From: Nanobdellota archaeon
GTDB lineage: Archaea > Nanobdellota > Nanobdellia > Pacearchaeales > GW2011-AR1
NCBI GenBank assembly: GCA_030648155.1
Contig: JAUSIK010000013.1
Coordinates: forward strand, 1 to 64,000
Direction of reading: 5' to 3'
Length of the DNA: 64,000 bases
Below the pieces are notes generated by a model. That model worked only from the letters and a program-made list of their open reading frames with translations. It had not been told where the DNA came from and did no database searches. Within the stretch, counting starts at the first letter, position 1. Every line of letters starts with the position of its first letter. Made by a program: the position numbers and the translations under genes. Shown piece by piece: positions 53,145-61,988 of the stretch.

Positions 53145-53263
53145 TAGGGATAAACGCCCCCACGATTACTTAACATCAAGAACTAACAGTTCTTGAGTGC
53201 GCTCAAGAATTACGAATTCTTGACGTCCTAAGGATTAACTCCTCAACTTTTTCCTTACGATAT
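53145..53263. repeat. Accessory-island repeat, full form (R2)
   Basis: Longest copy. 53155-53242 is the 88-bp core shared with R1; the left TAGGGATAAACGCCCCCACGA part is shared with R3 (21 identical bases), and the right end with R4. It lies between MazEF and the ATPase. Confidence 0.75.
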
Positions 53264-53269
53264 TAAAAA

Positions 53270-54520
53270 TTAAGCCAGAAGCCATTTCCAAAGCGGAATA
53301 TATTTTATATCTGCCTTATCTCCAAACCATTCTACTTTCTCTTCATTTTCTGTATCTTCGGTTATAATTAAGAGATTATTACATTTCAATTCTTTACTTG
53401 CTTTAATTAACGCTCTTATTTCTCTATTTTTAGTTTCTAAATCACCAATATTAAAACAAACCTGTATCAATTGCTTAACTTTCAAGCCTTCTTGTATAAT
53501 AAAATCAACTTCTTCCTGCTGTTGATTTTTCCAGTAGTAAAATTTTAATTTTCCATCAATTTCTTCTTTCTTTAGTTTGCAAGCAACTACGTTTTCATAT
53601 AATTTTCCAAAGTCAGGACTTAATTTAAATGCCTTCGCTTGAATAAATCCGTTGTCTATACAGTAAATTTTTTTATTTGAGGACAATTGCTCTTTAACTT
53701 TATATGAAAACCTATTTAAACTAAACAAAATAAAAGATTCTTCTAAATAACTAAGATATTTTTCAGTTGTGTGGGAACTTTTGATTTTTCCAATGTTTGT
53801 TAAGGAGTTATAAGAATACTCATTCGCAATATTTGAAATAAGATAAATCGCTAAATTCTCAATCTGTTTAGGATTCCTTATTTTATATCTTTTCACAATA
53901 TCTTTATACAATATTGAGTTAAACAAATTGGACAGATATTCTTTTAATTCAATTTTTTTTGACAATATTTCAGGATAACCTCCATTAAGCAAGTATTGTG
54001 ATAATTTTTCTTTTATCTCAGAAGTTATTAATTCTTTATTTTCAAATTTAAGATACTCTTTGAATGAAAATGGAAAGATATTAGTTAATAAATGCCTTCC
54101 AGTTAGGTGGGTTGCTAATTCCTTACTTAAAAGATTTGAATTGCTTCCAGTAATAACTAAATTGTATTCTTGCCTTTGCAAGCGATTGGCAAATAATTCC
54201 CATTTTGGAAGATTTTGAATTTCATCAAAAAGAATAAATTTAGGATTATCATAAACAGAATTCATAGCAGTAATTATTTCATCATAATTTCCCACCTCAA
54301 CTAATTTTTCATCGTCAAAATTAACATAACCAAATTTTCCTTGCTTGTTTAGGAAGTGTATTGCAAAAAATGATTTTCCAGCTCTTCTTGGCCCGATTAT
54401 TACTTTTATTAAATTATTATTTAATTTTAAATTTTGATTTCTTTCAATATAATTCTCTTTAAGTTTTGCCTCTATTTCTCTTTTTTGCAAGGTAAGTATT
54501 TCTTTTATTTCTTGTAACAT
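53270..54520 (-). CDS. AAA ATPase with DUF4143-type C-terminal domain
   Basis: 416 residues. Walker A IIGPRRAGKSFF near 35-46, Walker B FILFDEIQNLP near 95-105, sensor-like VITGSNSNLLSKELATHLTGRH near 124-145. The C-terminal part (about 200-380) is the PD-(D/E)XK-like DUF4143 domain (FYYWKNQQQEEVDFIIQEG near 325-343). These archaeal ATPases are common in mobile or accessory islands; role unknown. The promoter is flanked by TTGCAATA repeats. Confidence 0.85.
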   Translation of the reverse strand: MLQEIKEILTLQKREIEAKLKENYIERNQNLKLNNNLIKVIIGPRRAGKSFFAIHFLNKQGKFGYVNFDDEKLVEVGNYDEIITAMNSVYDNPKFILFDEIQNLPKWELFANRLQRQEYNLVITGSNSNLLSKELATHLTGRHLLTNIFPFSFKEYLKFENKELITSEIKEKLSQYLLNGGYPEILSKKIELKEYLSNLFNSILYKDIVKRYKIRNPKQIENLAIYLISNIANEYSYNSLTNIGKIKSSHTTEKYLSYLEESFILFSLNRFSYKVKEQLSSNKKIYCIDNGFIQAKAFKLSPDFGKLYENVVACKLKKEEIDGKLKFYYWKNQQQEEVDFIIQEGLKVKQLIQVCFNIGDLETKNREIRALIKASKELKCNNLLIITEDTENEEKVEWFGDKADIKYIPLWKWLLA

Positions 54521-54530
54521 ATAACTTGTA

Positions 54531-54577
54531 TTGCAATATAGTTTATAAATATTTGTATTATGATATAATTATTGCAA
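54531..54577 (-). promoter_or_regulatory. Inverted TTGCAATA operator around the ATPase promoter
   Basis: TTGCAATA (54531-54538) and TATTGCAA (54570-54577) flank the minus-strand TATA (TTTATAA, near 54542-54548), 27 nt before the ATG at 54520. This suggests a repressor site at a leaderless promoter. The 365-nt gap 54521-54885 otherwise contains only repeat R3; the 75-residue ORF there is not a convincing gene. Confidence 0.4.
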
Positions 54578-54694
54578 AATAAATGCCTTGTCTTGGTCGT
54601 AGAGCTAAAAACGAAATTTAGATTGATGCTCCATTGGAGAACTCAACTTTTAAGTCATACGCTCCGAATGAACGTTGCACTATAAACCTAATTA

Positions 54695-54745
54695 GTTATT
54701 CGGTTTATGTAGCTAAGTTAATCCTAGGGATAAACGCCCCCACGA
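54695..54745. repeat. Accessory-island repeat, left half (R3)
   Basis: GTTATTCGG.TTATGTAG..., then TTAATCCTAGGGATAAACG CCCCCACGA; shares the left arm with R4 and 21 exact bases with R2. The double hairpin and right end are absent. Confidence 0.6.
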
Positions 54746-54885
54746 GATGTGTAATACTTTTTATTACACGATTTATAACACAATTTGATACAAAAAGTAT
54801 GATAAAATTTGTACTACTCTATTATATGTTACTAAAAAGTAGTAATAATAGTAAGATTTAAAAGGATAATGATTCTTGTGTTATT

Positions 54886-55449
54886 ATGTATAAATCAATA
54901 AATTTTTTTGTAAATCCATTTGCGAGTATAAGAGATTACGCCATGGTAGTCATAGATATGCAACCTTCTTTTCTATTTGGATCAAATTCAATGGACAGAA
55001 AAGATAGAAAACAAGTGGATAAAGTATGTTTGTGGCAAGAAGGAGTGATCCAAGATTATAGGATGACTTCTAAAAGACCAGTAATTTTTGTTGAATATGA
55101 CAATGGGTTTGGTAAATTTGGAGATTCTGTTTTAGGCGTTAGACTGGGGGATATTAAAATTAAAAAAGGTTTTGATGATGCAACTTTATCTAATTTATTT
55201 TCAAACATTCAAGATACAGAAAAACCAAATGATTTAGTTGAAGTGTTAAATAGATTAAGCGTGAATGATGTAGCAGTATTAGGATGCAATGCTGATGCAT
55301 GTGTTCTCGATACAATTGCTTCATTAAGACAGAAAAAATTTGAAGTTCATACTTCAAGAGAAGGGTTATTATCGCAGGGTTCAGACCCAATGAGATTGGA
55401 ATATGCTATAACACAATACCAAGAACTAGGAGCACATATTCTTTTATAA
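54886..55449 (+). CDS. Isochorismatase-family cysteine hydrolase
   Basis: 187 residues. The catalytic triad is visible: Asp in VVIDMQPSF near 21-29, Lys in IKIKKGFDDATL near 92-103, Cys in VLGCNADACVLDTIA near 132-146. Family members are amidases such as nicotinamidase or isochorismatases; the substrate here is unknown. It stands alone with a long AT-rich upstream region. Confidence 0.85.
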   Translation: MYKSINFFVNPFASIRDYAMVVIDMQPSFLFGSNSMDRKDRKQVDKVCLWQEGVIQDYRMTSKRPVIFVEYDNGFGKFGDSVLGVRLGDIKIKKGFDDATLSNLFSNIQDTEKPNDLVEVLNRLSVNDVAVLGCNADACVLDTIASLRQKKFEVHTSREGLLSQGSDPMRLEYAITQYQELGAHILL

Positions 55450-55485
55450 AATTTCTATTTTCAAATTTAAGAAAATGTGAGATTC

Positions 55486-55523
55486 TTAACCTAAGGTTAA
55501 AGATTGCTTGGGGGCGTTATTTA
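55486..55523. repeat. Accessory-island repeat, diverged inverted copy (R5)
   Basis: TTAACCTAAGGTTAA palindrome (55486-55500), then GGGGGCGTTATTTA (55510-55523), the reverse complement of the CGCCCCC end of R1-R3. Weaker than the others. Confidence 0.4.
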
Positions 55524-55559
55524 TTAAAATAGATAAATTTGAGCCAGAATTATGTTAAA

Positions 55560-55610
55560 AAACACGAAATGGATTTCCGTAGATAAAACGAAAAAATTAA
55601 GCGAATTTTT
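55560..55610 (-). pseudogene. Coding relic paralogous to 52355-52440
   Basis: Minus-strand frame LIFSFYLRKSISCFLT ends at a TAA; the DNA differs from 52386-52425 at 7 of 40 bases, five of them at third codon positions, implying past coding selection. Too short to identify. Confidence 0.3.
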
Positions 55611-55613
55611 TAA

Positions 55614-55799
55614 TCAATCTTTTTGCATCTTTTTTCTTTCTTTGGTTCTTTCTAATGTTGCCCAAGTATTAAAGTAAATTGCGAGGTTTAATAATACCCA
55701 AATCCAACTTCTTTCAAAGAATATAGCTCTTATTACCAATATTGTAATTGCTGTTCCAAAGAATATATGTGTGAATATTAGTAGATTACTTACTTTCAT
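55614..55799 (-). CDS. Small membrane protein, 61 residues
   Basis: Two helices (about 6-27 and 33-47: LLIFTHIFFGTAITILVIRA; WIWVLLNLAIYF) and a basic tail RTKERKKMQKD. Its start overlaps the nuclease stop by 4 bp (TTTACC region), so they are probably one operon. Unknown function. Confidence 0.6.
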   Translation of the reverse strand: MKVSNLLIFTHIFFGTAITILVIRAIFFERSWIWVLLNLAIYFNTWATLERTKERKKMQKD

Positions 55800-56443
55800 T
55801 TACCATCACACCACTCACAACTTTCTTTAGGACAGTCAGAATTTAGGAGTTTTATCGCTTTCTTGAAAATACTCTCCGCATTTTTTACATTTATTTTCAT
55901 TTTCTTGAGAGTTGTATCAAATATAACTTCTCCAGTATCTGCGACTTCTTTAGGTACATAAAATAATAAGAAAGCATAATCTTCCGTATCATAATCTGAT
56001 TTTCTAAGTAGAAAATTGTAGATATCCAATTGATCTTGGTAGTGTTTTGCAGTGTCTTCTTTTAATTCATATCCTCTTGTTTTGTAATCTAATACAATCA
56101 GTTTCTTGCCTTTCATCAAAATATTATCTACAGCCCCCTTCAAAATATTCCCTTCCTTATCTTCCCAAACAATTCCTTTAAAATTACTTCTCCAAATAGC
56201 TAACAACTCATGATCATTAAAGAGTTTCATATTCTTGCAATCTCCATTTCCACTTAATTCAGGAGGCAATTGCCCTCTTTGCATAAATTTGTTAAAATGT
56301 TCTTTTAGAATTTTATCCATTCCGGAAGGAAGAGAAGGAAATATTCCTGCTGGTCTTTTCCAAACTTTATGCTGTGTGAGCCAGAAACATCTTGGACATT
56401 CTTTCATCAGTCCTAAGCTTGAAGGAGATAGTTTGTAGGGCAT
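55796..56443 (-). CDS. PD-(D/E)XK nuclease, RecB/Cas4-like
   Basis: 215 residues. LKGAVDNILMKGKKLIVLDYKTRG near 101-124 holds the catalytic Asp and DYK triad; QDQLDIYNFLL near 137-147 adds the helical Gln-Tyr motif. ECPRCFW near 15-21 and CPKESCEWC at the C-terminus provide five Cys fit for an Fe-S cluster, as in Cas4/RecB. No CRISPR array or other cas gene nearby, so likely a stand-alone DNA-end processor of the island. Divergent from hsdM. Confidence 0.82.
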   Translation of the reverse strand: MPYKLSPSSLGLMKECPRCFWLTQHKVWKRPAGIFPSLPSGMDKILKEHFNKFMQRGQLPPELSGNGDCKNMKLFNDHELLAIWRSNFKGIVWEDKEGNILKGAVDNILMKGKKLIVLDYKTRGYELKEDTAKHYQDQLDIYNFLLRKSDYDTEDYAFLLFYVPKEVADTGEVIFDTTLKKMKINVKNAESIFKKAIKLLNSDCPKESCEWCDGK

Positions 56444-56552
56444 TTTAGTTCTATCCGAGTGGAGTAATTTAGACTATAAAAGCCTTTTTCTCGGCAATTT
56501 TTTTAAGACGCTTAAATTTTTATATGTGGGTTTTATTAGATTGGTATACAAA

Positions 56553-58994
56553 ATGGCAATAAAAAAATCTGAGTTATATAGTAAACTTTGGAAGAGTTGT
56601 GATGAGCTTAGAGGGGGAATGGATGCTTCTCAGTATAAAGATTATATTCTCGTTTTATTGTTCATAAAATATGTTTCAGATAAATCAAAAACTGACAAAG
56701 ATTTTCTTATTGAAGTCCCCAAGGGCGGAAGTTTTTCTGATATGATGTTGCTTAAAGGAAAAGCCGAAATTGGGGATGGAATAAATAAAATCCTTGCTAA
56801 ACTTGCAGAAGCAAATGACCTTAAAGGAGTAATTGATGTTGCAGATTTTAATGATTCTGATAAATTAGGGAAAGGGAAAGACATGGTTGATAGACTAACT
56901 AACTTAGTAGGTATTTTTGAAGATCCCGCTTTAGATTTCAGTAAAAATAAAGCAGAAGGAGACGATATTTTAGGAGATGCATACGAATATTTAATGAGAC
57001 ACTTTGCAACAGAATCAGGCAAGAGTAAGGGTCAGTTTTATACTCCTTCTGAAGTTTCAAGGGTAATGGCTAAAGTCATCTCTATTAATCAAGCAAAAAG
57101 ACAAGACCAGACAGTTTATGATCCAACTTGCGGTTCTGGTTCTCTACTTCTCAAAGCAGCTGATGAAACAGAACACGGAATTACAATTTATGGTCAAGAA
57201 AATGATGTAGCTACAAGAGCTCTTGCAAAAATGAATATGATTCTACATGGTCATGAAATGGCTGAAATTTGGAGAGGTAACACTATCTCTGCTCCGTATT
57301 TCAAAGAAAAAGATGGGACAATAAAGAAATTTGATTTTGTTGTAGCAAATCCACCATTTTCTACTAAATCTTGGAGTAATGGGATAAAGCCTGAAGAAGA
57401 TGAGTTTGAACGTTTCGATATCAAAGAATGGGGTTCTGTCCCGCCTACAAAGAATGGAGATTATGCATTCTTATTGCACATGATTAAATCATTGAAGAGT
57501 ACTGGAAAGGCAGCAGTTATTTTACCTCATGGCGTTTTATTTAGAGGAAATGCAGAATCAGATATCAGAACAAACATAATCAAAAGAGGATATATTAAGG
57601 GGATTGTTGGACTTCCAGCAAATCTATTTTTTGGAACTGGGATTCCTGCTTGTATAATTGTTATTGATAAAGAAAATGCCCAAAGTCGTAAATGTATTTT
57701 TATGATAGATGCAAGTAAGGGATTCTATAAAGATGGAAATAAAAACAGATTAAGGGCAAGAGATGTTCATAAAATTGTAGATGTTTTTACAAAACAAACA
57801 GAAGTTCCTAAATTTTCAAGGATGGTTCCTGTTTCTGAAATTAGTGATTCAAAAAATGATTATAACTTGAATATTCCTCGTTATATTGATAGTCAAGAAA
57901 CTGAAGATTTACAAGATATTGATGCACATCTAAGGGGAGATATTCCTAACCGAGATGTTGATGATTTAGAAACTTATTGGAAAGTTTATCCTTCTATAAG
58001 AAAGATGCTTTTTAATCCAAGTAAAAGGGAAGGTTATTCTGTATTAAAAATAGAACAATCAAATATTAAAAAAACTATATTTGACCATTCTGAGTTTATT
58101 ACTTATTCTAAAAAGATTGAAGAAGCATTTAATGATTGGAAGAAGAGAAATTTAAGTATTTTGAAAGGAATTAAAATTGGTTCAAAACCTAAAGAAATTA
58201 TATTTAATCTAGGAGAAGATTTGCTTAATGACTTCTCAAAGTTAGAACTTATTGATAAGTACGATATTTACCAGCATCTAATGTTATACTGGGACGAGAT
58301 AATGCAGGATGATGCATATATTGTAGCAGTTAATGGATGGATTGCTAAACCTGAAAGAATAGTTGTTGAAACTGAGAACAAGAAAACAGGGCAAAAGAAA
58401 GTTACAGATAAAGGTTGGAAATGTGATTTAATTCCTAAAGAATTAGTTATTAACAAATACTTCACAGCTGATAAAAATAAGATTGAACTATTACAATCTG
58501 AACTTGAAAGTGTTCAAAGCGAAATGCAAGCGTTGGATGAAGAAAACTCTGGAGATGAAGATTTATTTGCGGATGCAAGGAGCGAAGCAGGGAAAATAAA
58601 TAAAAAAGATTTAACTAAGAGAATAAAAGAGATTAAAGAAGAGTCTGACGATGAATTTAAAGCGTTAGACAAATATCTTAAATTGCTTGAACACGAGAAA
58701 GAAACAAAAGATAAGATCTCCTTGCTTGAGATAGAACTTGATAAAAAGGTTTTGAGTCAATATTCTAAGTTAAGTGAAACTGAAATAAAAACATTAGTTG
58801 TAGAAGATAAATGGTTATTGTCTTTGCATAATTCTGTTAAATCTGAAATGGAAAGAGTTTCTCAAAAGCTCGCAGGAAGAATAAAAGAACTTGGAGATAG
58901 ATATGATATTCCACTTCCAAAATTAACTTCCGAAGTTGAAGAATTATCAAAGAAGGTTGATAAACATCTAGAGAAAATGGGGTTTAAAATTTAA
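56553..58994 (+). CDS. hsdM: Type I restriction-modification N6-adenine methyltransferase subunit
   Basis: 814 residues from MAIKKSE at 56553 (27 nt after the upstream in-frame ATG at 56526; TATA TTTTTATATG lies about 30 nt before). N-terminal HsdM helical domain (SELYSKLWKSCDELRGGMDA), SAM motif DPTCGSGSLLL near 186-196, catalytic NPPF in FVVANPPFST near 266-275. A C-terminal coiled-coil tail (about 640-800) mediates subunit contacts. Methylates the self sequence that HsdS reads. First gene of the composite operon. Confidence 0.95.
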   Translation: MAIKKSELYSKLWKSCDELRGGMDASQYKDYILVLLFIKYVSDKSKTDKDFLIEVPKGGSFSDMMLLKGKAEIGDGINKILAKLAEANDLKGVIDVADFNDSDKLGKGKDMVDRLTNLVGIFEDPALDFSKNKAEGDDILGDAYEYLMRHFATESGKSKGQFYTPSEVSRVMAKVISINQAKRQDQTVYDPTCGSGSLLLKAADETEHGITIYGQENDVATRALAKMNMILHGHEMAEIWRGNTISAPYFKEKDGTIKKFDFVVANPPFSTKSWSNGIKPEEDEFERFDIKEWGSVPPTKNGDYAFLLHMIKSLKSTGKAAVILPHGVLFRGNAESDIRTNIIKRGYIKGIVGLPANLFFGTGIPACIIVIDKENAQSRKCIFMIDASKGFYKDGNKNRLRARDVHKIVDVFTKQTEVPKFSRMVPVSEISDSKNDYNLNIPRYIDSQETEDLQDIDAHLRGDIPNRDVDDLETYWKVYPSIRKMLFNPSKREGYSVLKIEQSNIKKTIFDHSEFITYSKKIEEAFNDWKKRNLSILKGIKIGSKPKEIIFNLGEDLLNDFSKLELIDKYDIYQHLMLYWDEIMQDDAYIVAVNGWIAKPERIVVETENKKTGQKKVTDKGWKCDLIPKELVINKYFTADKNKIELLQSELESVQSEMQALDEENSGDEDLFADARSEAGKINKKDLTKRIKEIKEESDDEFKALDKYLKLLEHEKETKDKISLLEIELDKKVLSQYSKLSETEIKTLVVEDKWLLSLHNSVKSEMERVSQKLAGRIKELGDRYDIPLPKLTSEVEELSKKVDKHLEKMGFKI

Positions 58995-58996
58995 AT

Positions 58997-59509
58997 ATGT
59001 TAAATAAATTTTCTAAGATTATTCTTTTTTATTTTGCTTATCTTCCGTTATTTGTTATTCTAGCAATTAGTAACATTTTTCAGATGAAATATCTACTAGT
59101 CACCCTTTCTGGATTAATCTTATTCGGATTTATCTTTATCTGGTTATTATTAAAAACAATAAAAAGTGTTACATCGTCTCAAGAAAAGGTATCTATTAAT
59201 GAAAATAAAAATTCAGAGTATCTCGGTTTTTTGATTACCTATATAATCCCTTTTTTAGTTAGTTTTACTGGAATTAGAAGTATCATCTCTTTCTGTATCT
59301 TATTTTTTCTTATAGCATATTTATACATAGACACTTCTCTTTTTGGAGTAAATCCCTTGTTGAAAATATTTTTTGGATATAATATTTATCAAGTTTCTCT
59401 AGGAAAAACAACCTATTTTTTACTTTCTAAAAATAAACACCTACAAGGAGAGAAAAATCTTGATATAAAAAAATTAGGGGGAAATGTTCTAATTGAATAT
59501 GGGGCATAA
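58997..59509 (+). CDS. KwaA-like four-span membrane protein (Kiwa system)
   Basis: 170 residues, 2 nt after hsdM. Four helices at about 7-27, 31-52, 76-95 and 98-116, then a cytoplasmic segment FFGYNIYQVSLGKTTYFLLS near 122-143 and a short tail. Four-helix topology, size and the partner downstream match KwaA, the membrane part of the Kiwa anti-phage system. No sequence motif alone proves this; assignment depends on the DUF4868-like neighbour. Overlaps that gene by 11 bp. Confidence 0.65.
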   Translation: MLNKFSKIILFYFAYLPLFVILAISNIFQMKYLLVTLSGLILFGFIFIWLLLKTIKSVTSSQEKVSINENKNSEYLGFLITYIIPFLVSFTGIRSIISFCILFFLIAYLYIDTSLFGVNPLLKIFFGYNIYQVSLGKTTYFLLSKNKHLQGEKNLDIKKLGGNVLIEYGA

Positions 59510-60437
59510 AATAAATTTTCCTAATATTGAAAAAGGAGTAAATCTTTGTTTTGTAAGAAAGTATAGAAACAGTGGTAAAACTCATTACATATTTTATAAA
59601 GCGAGTATAAAAAATAAAGTATCTTTAATTTTAAAAGATTGGTTAATTAATCAAATTAACAAAATTAATAATAAGGATTATCCTGATTATACTCTAACAA
59701 ATTTTGAAAATCCAGAGTATATTTCTTTAGAAGAGATTAATGTTTGGAAAGATTTTAAAGAAAAAGCTTTTTCGATAGATACTCAAGAGGATGAAATTCT
59801 TTCTAAAATAAAAAATCAACTAACCGCGTTTATTATTTATTCAAAGAAAGGAAAAGAGATAATTGGATATACAAGAAAAATCTCCTCCTCAAATGTTTTA
59901 ACAAAAAAAGGATTATTCTCTTTACTTCTAGACGATTCTTCATTTAATGAATTAATAGAACAAGAAGGAGTAGAAATTGATAAATATGCAGATTTAATTT
60001 TTAAGATTAGTGAAATTAAAGACGAAGGTATTATATTAAATAAATATGACTTTAATGGAACCTTTGATATAATTGAACAACAGAGAAATGAAGCATTAGA
60101 AATTGTTCGCAAAGATCCTGTAATAAAAAACAATCCTTCTTTCCAGATGGTAGAATCAGAGATTTCTAAAAATAGAACATTTCAAAAGATGCTTCTTAAT
60201 CCAGTTGTCAATAAAAATTTAGAGATGGTGGATTATGAATATCTTAAAAAAGCTAAAAATAATTTAGGATTTGAAATTACTTATGATTTAGATGAAAAAA
60301 ACAAAACAATTATCTTTCCACAAGGTAAGGAAAAAGAGTCAATTCATTCTTATCTTAAAGTCAAGGGGCATAAATACCAAAAAACCATCGACGATAAACA
60401 CTATCTCGAGTCAAATCCGGAGAGAGTTATCAAATGA
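59499..60437 (+). CDS. KwaB-like DUF4868 protein (Kiwa system)
   Basis: 312 residues from ATG 59499 (an upstream TTG at 59493 is rejected). The central part reads LTAFIIYSKKGKEIIGYTRK, ADLIFKISEIKDEGIILNKY then DFNGTFDIIEQQRNEALEIV, the pattern of DUF4868 proteins: a first domain ending in a F..FD.IE motif and a C-terminal domain with an IHSYLK..GHKY ending. KwaB is the cytosolic effector that senses infection with KwaA and interferes with phage DNA. Stop overlaps the hsdS start as ATGA, so the pair is translated as part of the R-M operon. Confidence 0.72.
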   Translation: MGHKINFPNIEKGVNLCFVRKYRNSGKTHYIFYKASIKNKVSLILKDWLINQINKINNKDYPDYTLTNFENPEYISLEEINVWKDFKEKAFSIDTQEDEILSKIKNQLTAFIIYSKKGKEIIGYTRKISSSNVLTKKGLFSLLLDDSSFNELIEQEGVEIDKYADLIFKISEIKDEGIILNKYDFNGTFDIIEQQRNEALEIVRKDPVIKNNPSFQMVESEISKNRTFQKMLLNPVVNKNLEMVDYEYLKKAKNNLGFEITYDLDEKNKTIIFPQGKEKESIHSYLKVKGHKYQKTIDDKHYLESNPERVIK

Positions 60438-61558
60438 CCGCACAAAAATTAAAACAAACTGAAATAGGAGAAATTCCTGAAGAATGGGAAGTTAAAAGAT
60501 TTGATGAATTATTCTCAATCACCGCAGGAGGAGACTTAAAAAAAGAAGCATTTTCGAGCATTAAAGATGACAAACATCCATTCCCGATATATTCTAATTC
60601 ACTTACAAATAAAGGACTATATGGATATTCTTCAGAATATACTTATAATGAAAATTGTGTGACTATTACTGCAAGAGGATCTTTAGGTATGGCAAACGCA
60701 AGAGATCATAAATTCAATGCTATAATTAGAGTATTAGTGTTATCGCCTATTCAAAAACTAAATTGCATTTTTATGTCAGAATATATAAATAATAGATTTA
60801 AATTTTCAATAGAAAGTACGGGTGTACCTCAATTAACTGCTCCACAGATTTCTAAATATAAAATCATTTATCCAAATCCTGAAGAGCAATCAGCCATCGC
60901 ATCCATCCTCTCTGACACCGATGGACTTATCGAATCCCTTGAAAAACTTATCGCAAAAAAGAAAAACATAAAGCAAGGATCTATGCAAGAACTTTTCACA
61001 GGAAAAAAAAGACTAGAAGGATTTAACGGAGATTGGGAAGAAAAAATATTAGGAGATGTTGCGGAGATTAGAAAGGGAGAATTAATCACTGAAGAAACTA
61101 GAATCGATGGAGATATACCAGTTATCGCTGGAGGTAAAACTATCTCCTATTACCACAATAAGCCTAATAGAATTAAGAAAACAATAACTGTGAGTGGCTC
61201 TGGAGCTAATGCAGGATATGTTTCTTTTCACGTTAGCCCCATATTTGCTTCAGATTGTTCAACAATAGAAGAAAGTTTGAATTATTCAATTGAATACTTA
61301 TATTTTACTTTGCTACTTATGCAAAATAAAATTTATAAGATGCAAACAGGCGGGGCACAACCTCATGTACACCCAAAAGACTTATTTTCAATCAGGATAA
61401 ATATTCCGAAAGATCCTAAAGAACAATCAGCAATAGCTCAAATCCTCTCCGATATGGATTTAGAGATTGAAAAGCTTGAGCGAAAGAGAGATAAATACAC
61501 ACTTCTTAAAACTGGTATGATGCAAGAATTGCTTACTGGGAGGATTAGATTAAAATGA
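60434..61558 (+). CDS. hsdS: Type I restriction specificity subunit
   Basis: 374 residues. Two target-recognition domains, each followed by a conserved region: NPEEQSAIASILSDTDGLIESLEKLI near 152-177 and DPKEQSAIAQILSDMDLEIEKLERKR near 328-353; these helical spacers set the distance between half-sites. It determines the bipartite DNA target for methylation and cleavage. Its start and stop overlap both neighbours by 4 bp. Confidence 0.95.
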   Translation: MTAQKLKQTEIGEIPEEWEVKRFDELFSITAGGDLKKEAFSSIKDDKHPFPIYSNSLTNKGLYGYSSEYTYNENCVTITARGSLGMANARDHKFNAIIRVLVLSPIQKLNCIFMSEYINNRFKFSIESTGVPQLTAPQISKYKIIYPNPEEQSAIASILSDTDGLIESLEKLIAKKKNIKQGSMQELFTGKKRLEGFNGDWEEKILGDVAEIRKGELITEETRIDGDIPVIAGGKTISYYHNKPNRIKKTITVSGSGANAGYVSFHVSPIFASDCSTIEESLNYSIEYLYFTLLLMQNKIYKMQTGGAQPHVHPKDLFSIRINIPKDPKEQSAIAQILSDMDLEIEKLERKRDKYTLLKTGMMQELLTGRIRLK

Positions 61559-61983
61559 GTAAAAGATTTAGGGAAAATGCTTTTAGAATCTTGAAGTCAG
61601 TTTATTATATGGAAGATCCAAAAAAGATAACAAAGGAGATTAAAAAAAATAAGGTGTCTGGGGATGAATTTGTAAAGGTATTGCTTTACCTTAAAAATAA
61701 AGGTTTAGTGAGTTATAAGGATTTAGAGATTCCCATGGAGATTAGTTTAACAGATAAGGGTATGGAATATGTTGTTAGTGAGTTGAAACAAGAAAGACAA
61801 GAAGAATTTAACAAAATAATAGCATTAACTGGTGCGATTGTAGCATTAGTATATTTTTACAATTTTTTAATAACTCTCTTGGGAGGAAAATATCAAATTA
61901 CTATCTCTATTTTATTTTTCATCCCACTCATATTATGTTTTGTCCCTATAGTAAATTTTATTTGGAGGGAATTTAGAAAATAA
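61555..61983 (+). CDS. Winged-helix protein with two C-terminal membrane helices
   Basis: 142 residues. Residues 1-75 form a winged-helix-like domain (FRENAFRILKSVYYMEDPKK..., VLLYLKNKGLVSYKDLEI, SLTDKGMEYVVSEL), followed by helices at about 91-112 and 117-136. Not recognised as a known defence component. It overlaps hsdS by 4 bp and ends 5 bp before hsdR, so it is translated with the restriction genes. A membrane-bound sensor or regulator would fit. Confidence 0.6.
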   Translation: MSKRFRENAFRILKSVYYMEDPKKITKEIKKNKVSGDEFVKVLLYLKNKGLVSYKDLEIPMEISLTDKGMEYVVSELKQERQEEFNKIIALTGAIVALVYFYNFLITLLGGKYQITISILFFIPLILCFVPIVNFIWREFRK

Positions 61984-61988
61984 TAAAA

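Noticed and set aside
52450..53263. CRISPR array from two near-identical 88-bp repeats
   Set aside because: Spacing is 705 bp with genes in between and the repeats are palindromic with hairpins, unlike CRISPR repeats.
54634..54861. 75-residue ORF
   Set aside because: It runs through repeat R3, has odd composition and no recognisable start signal or family.
55796..56443. Cas4 as part of a CRISPR-Cas locus
   Set aside because: No direct-repeat/spacer array or other cas gene occurs in the window; stand-alone nuclease is simpler.
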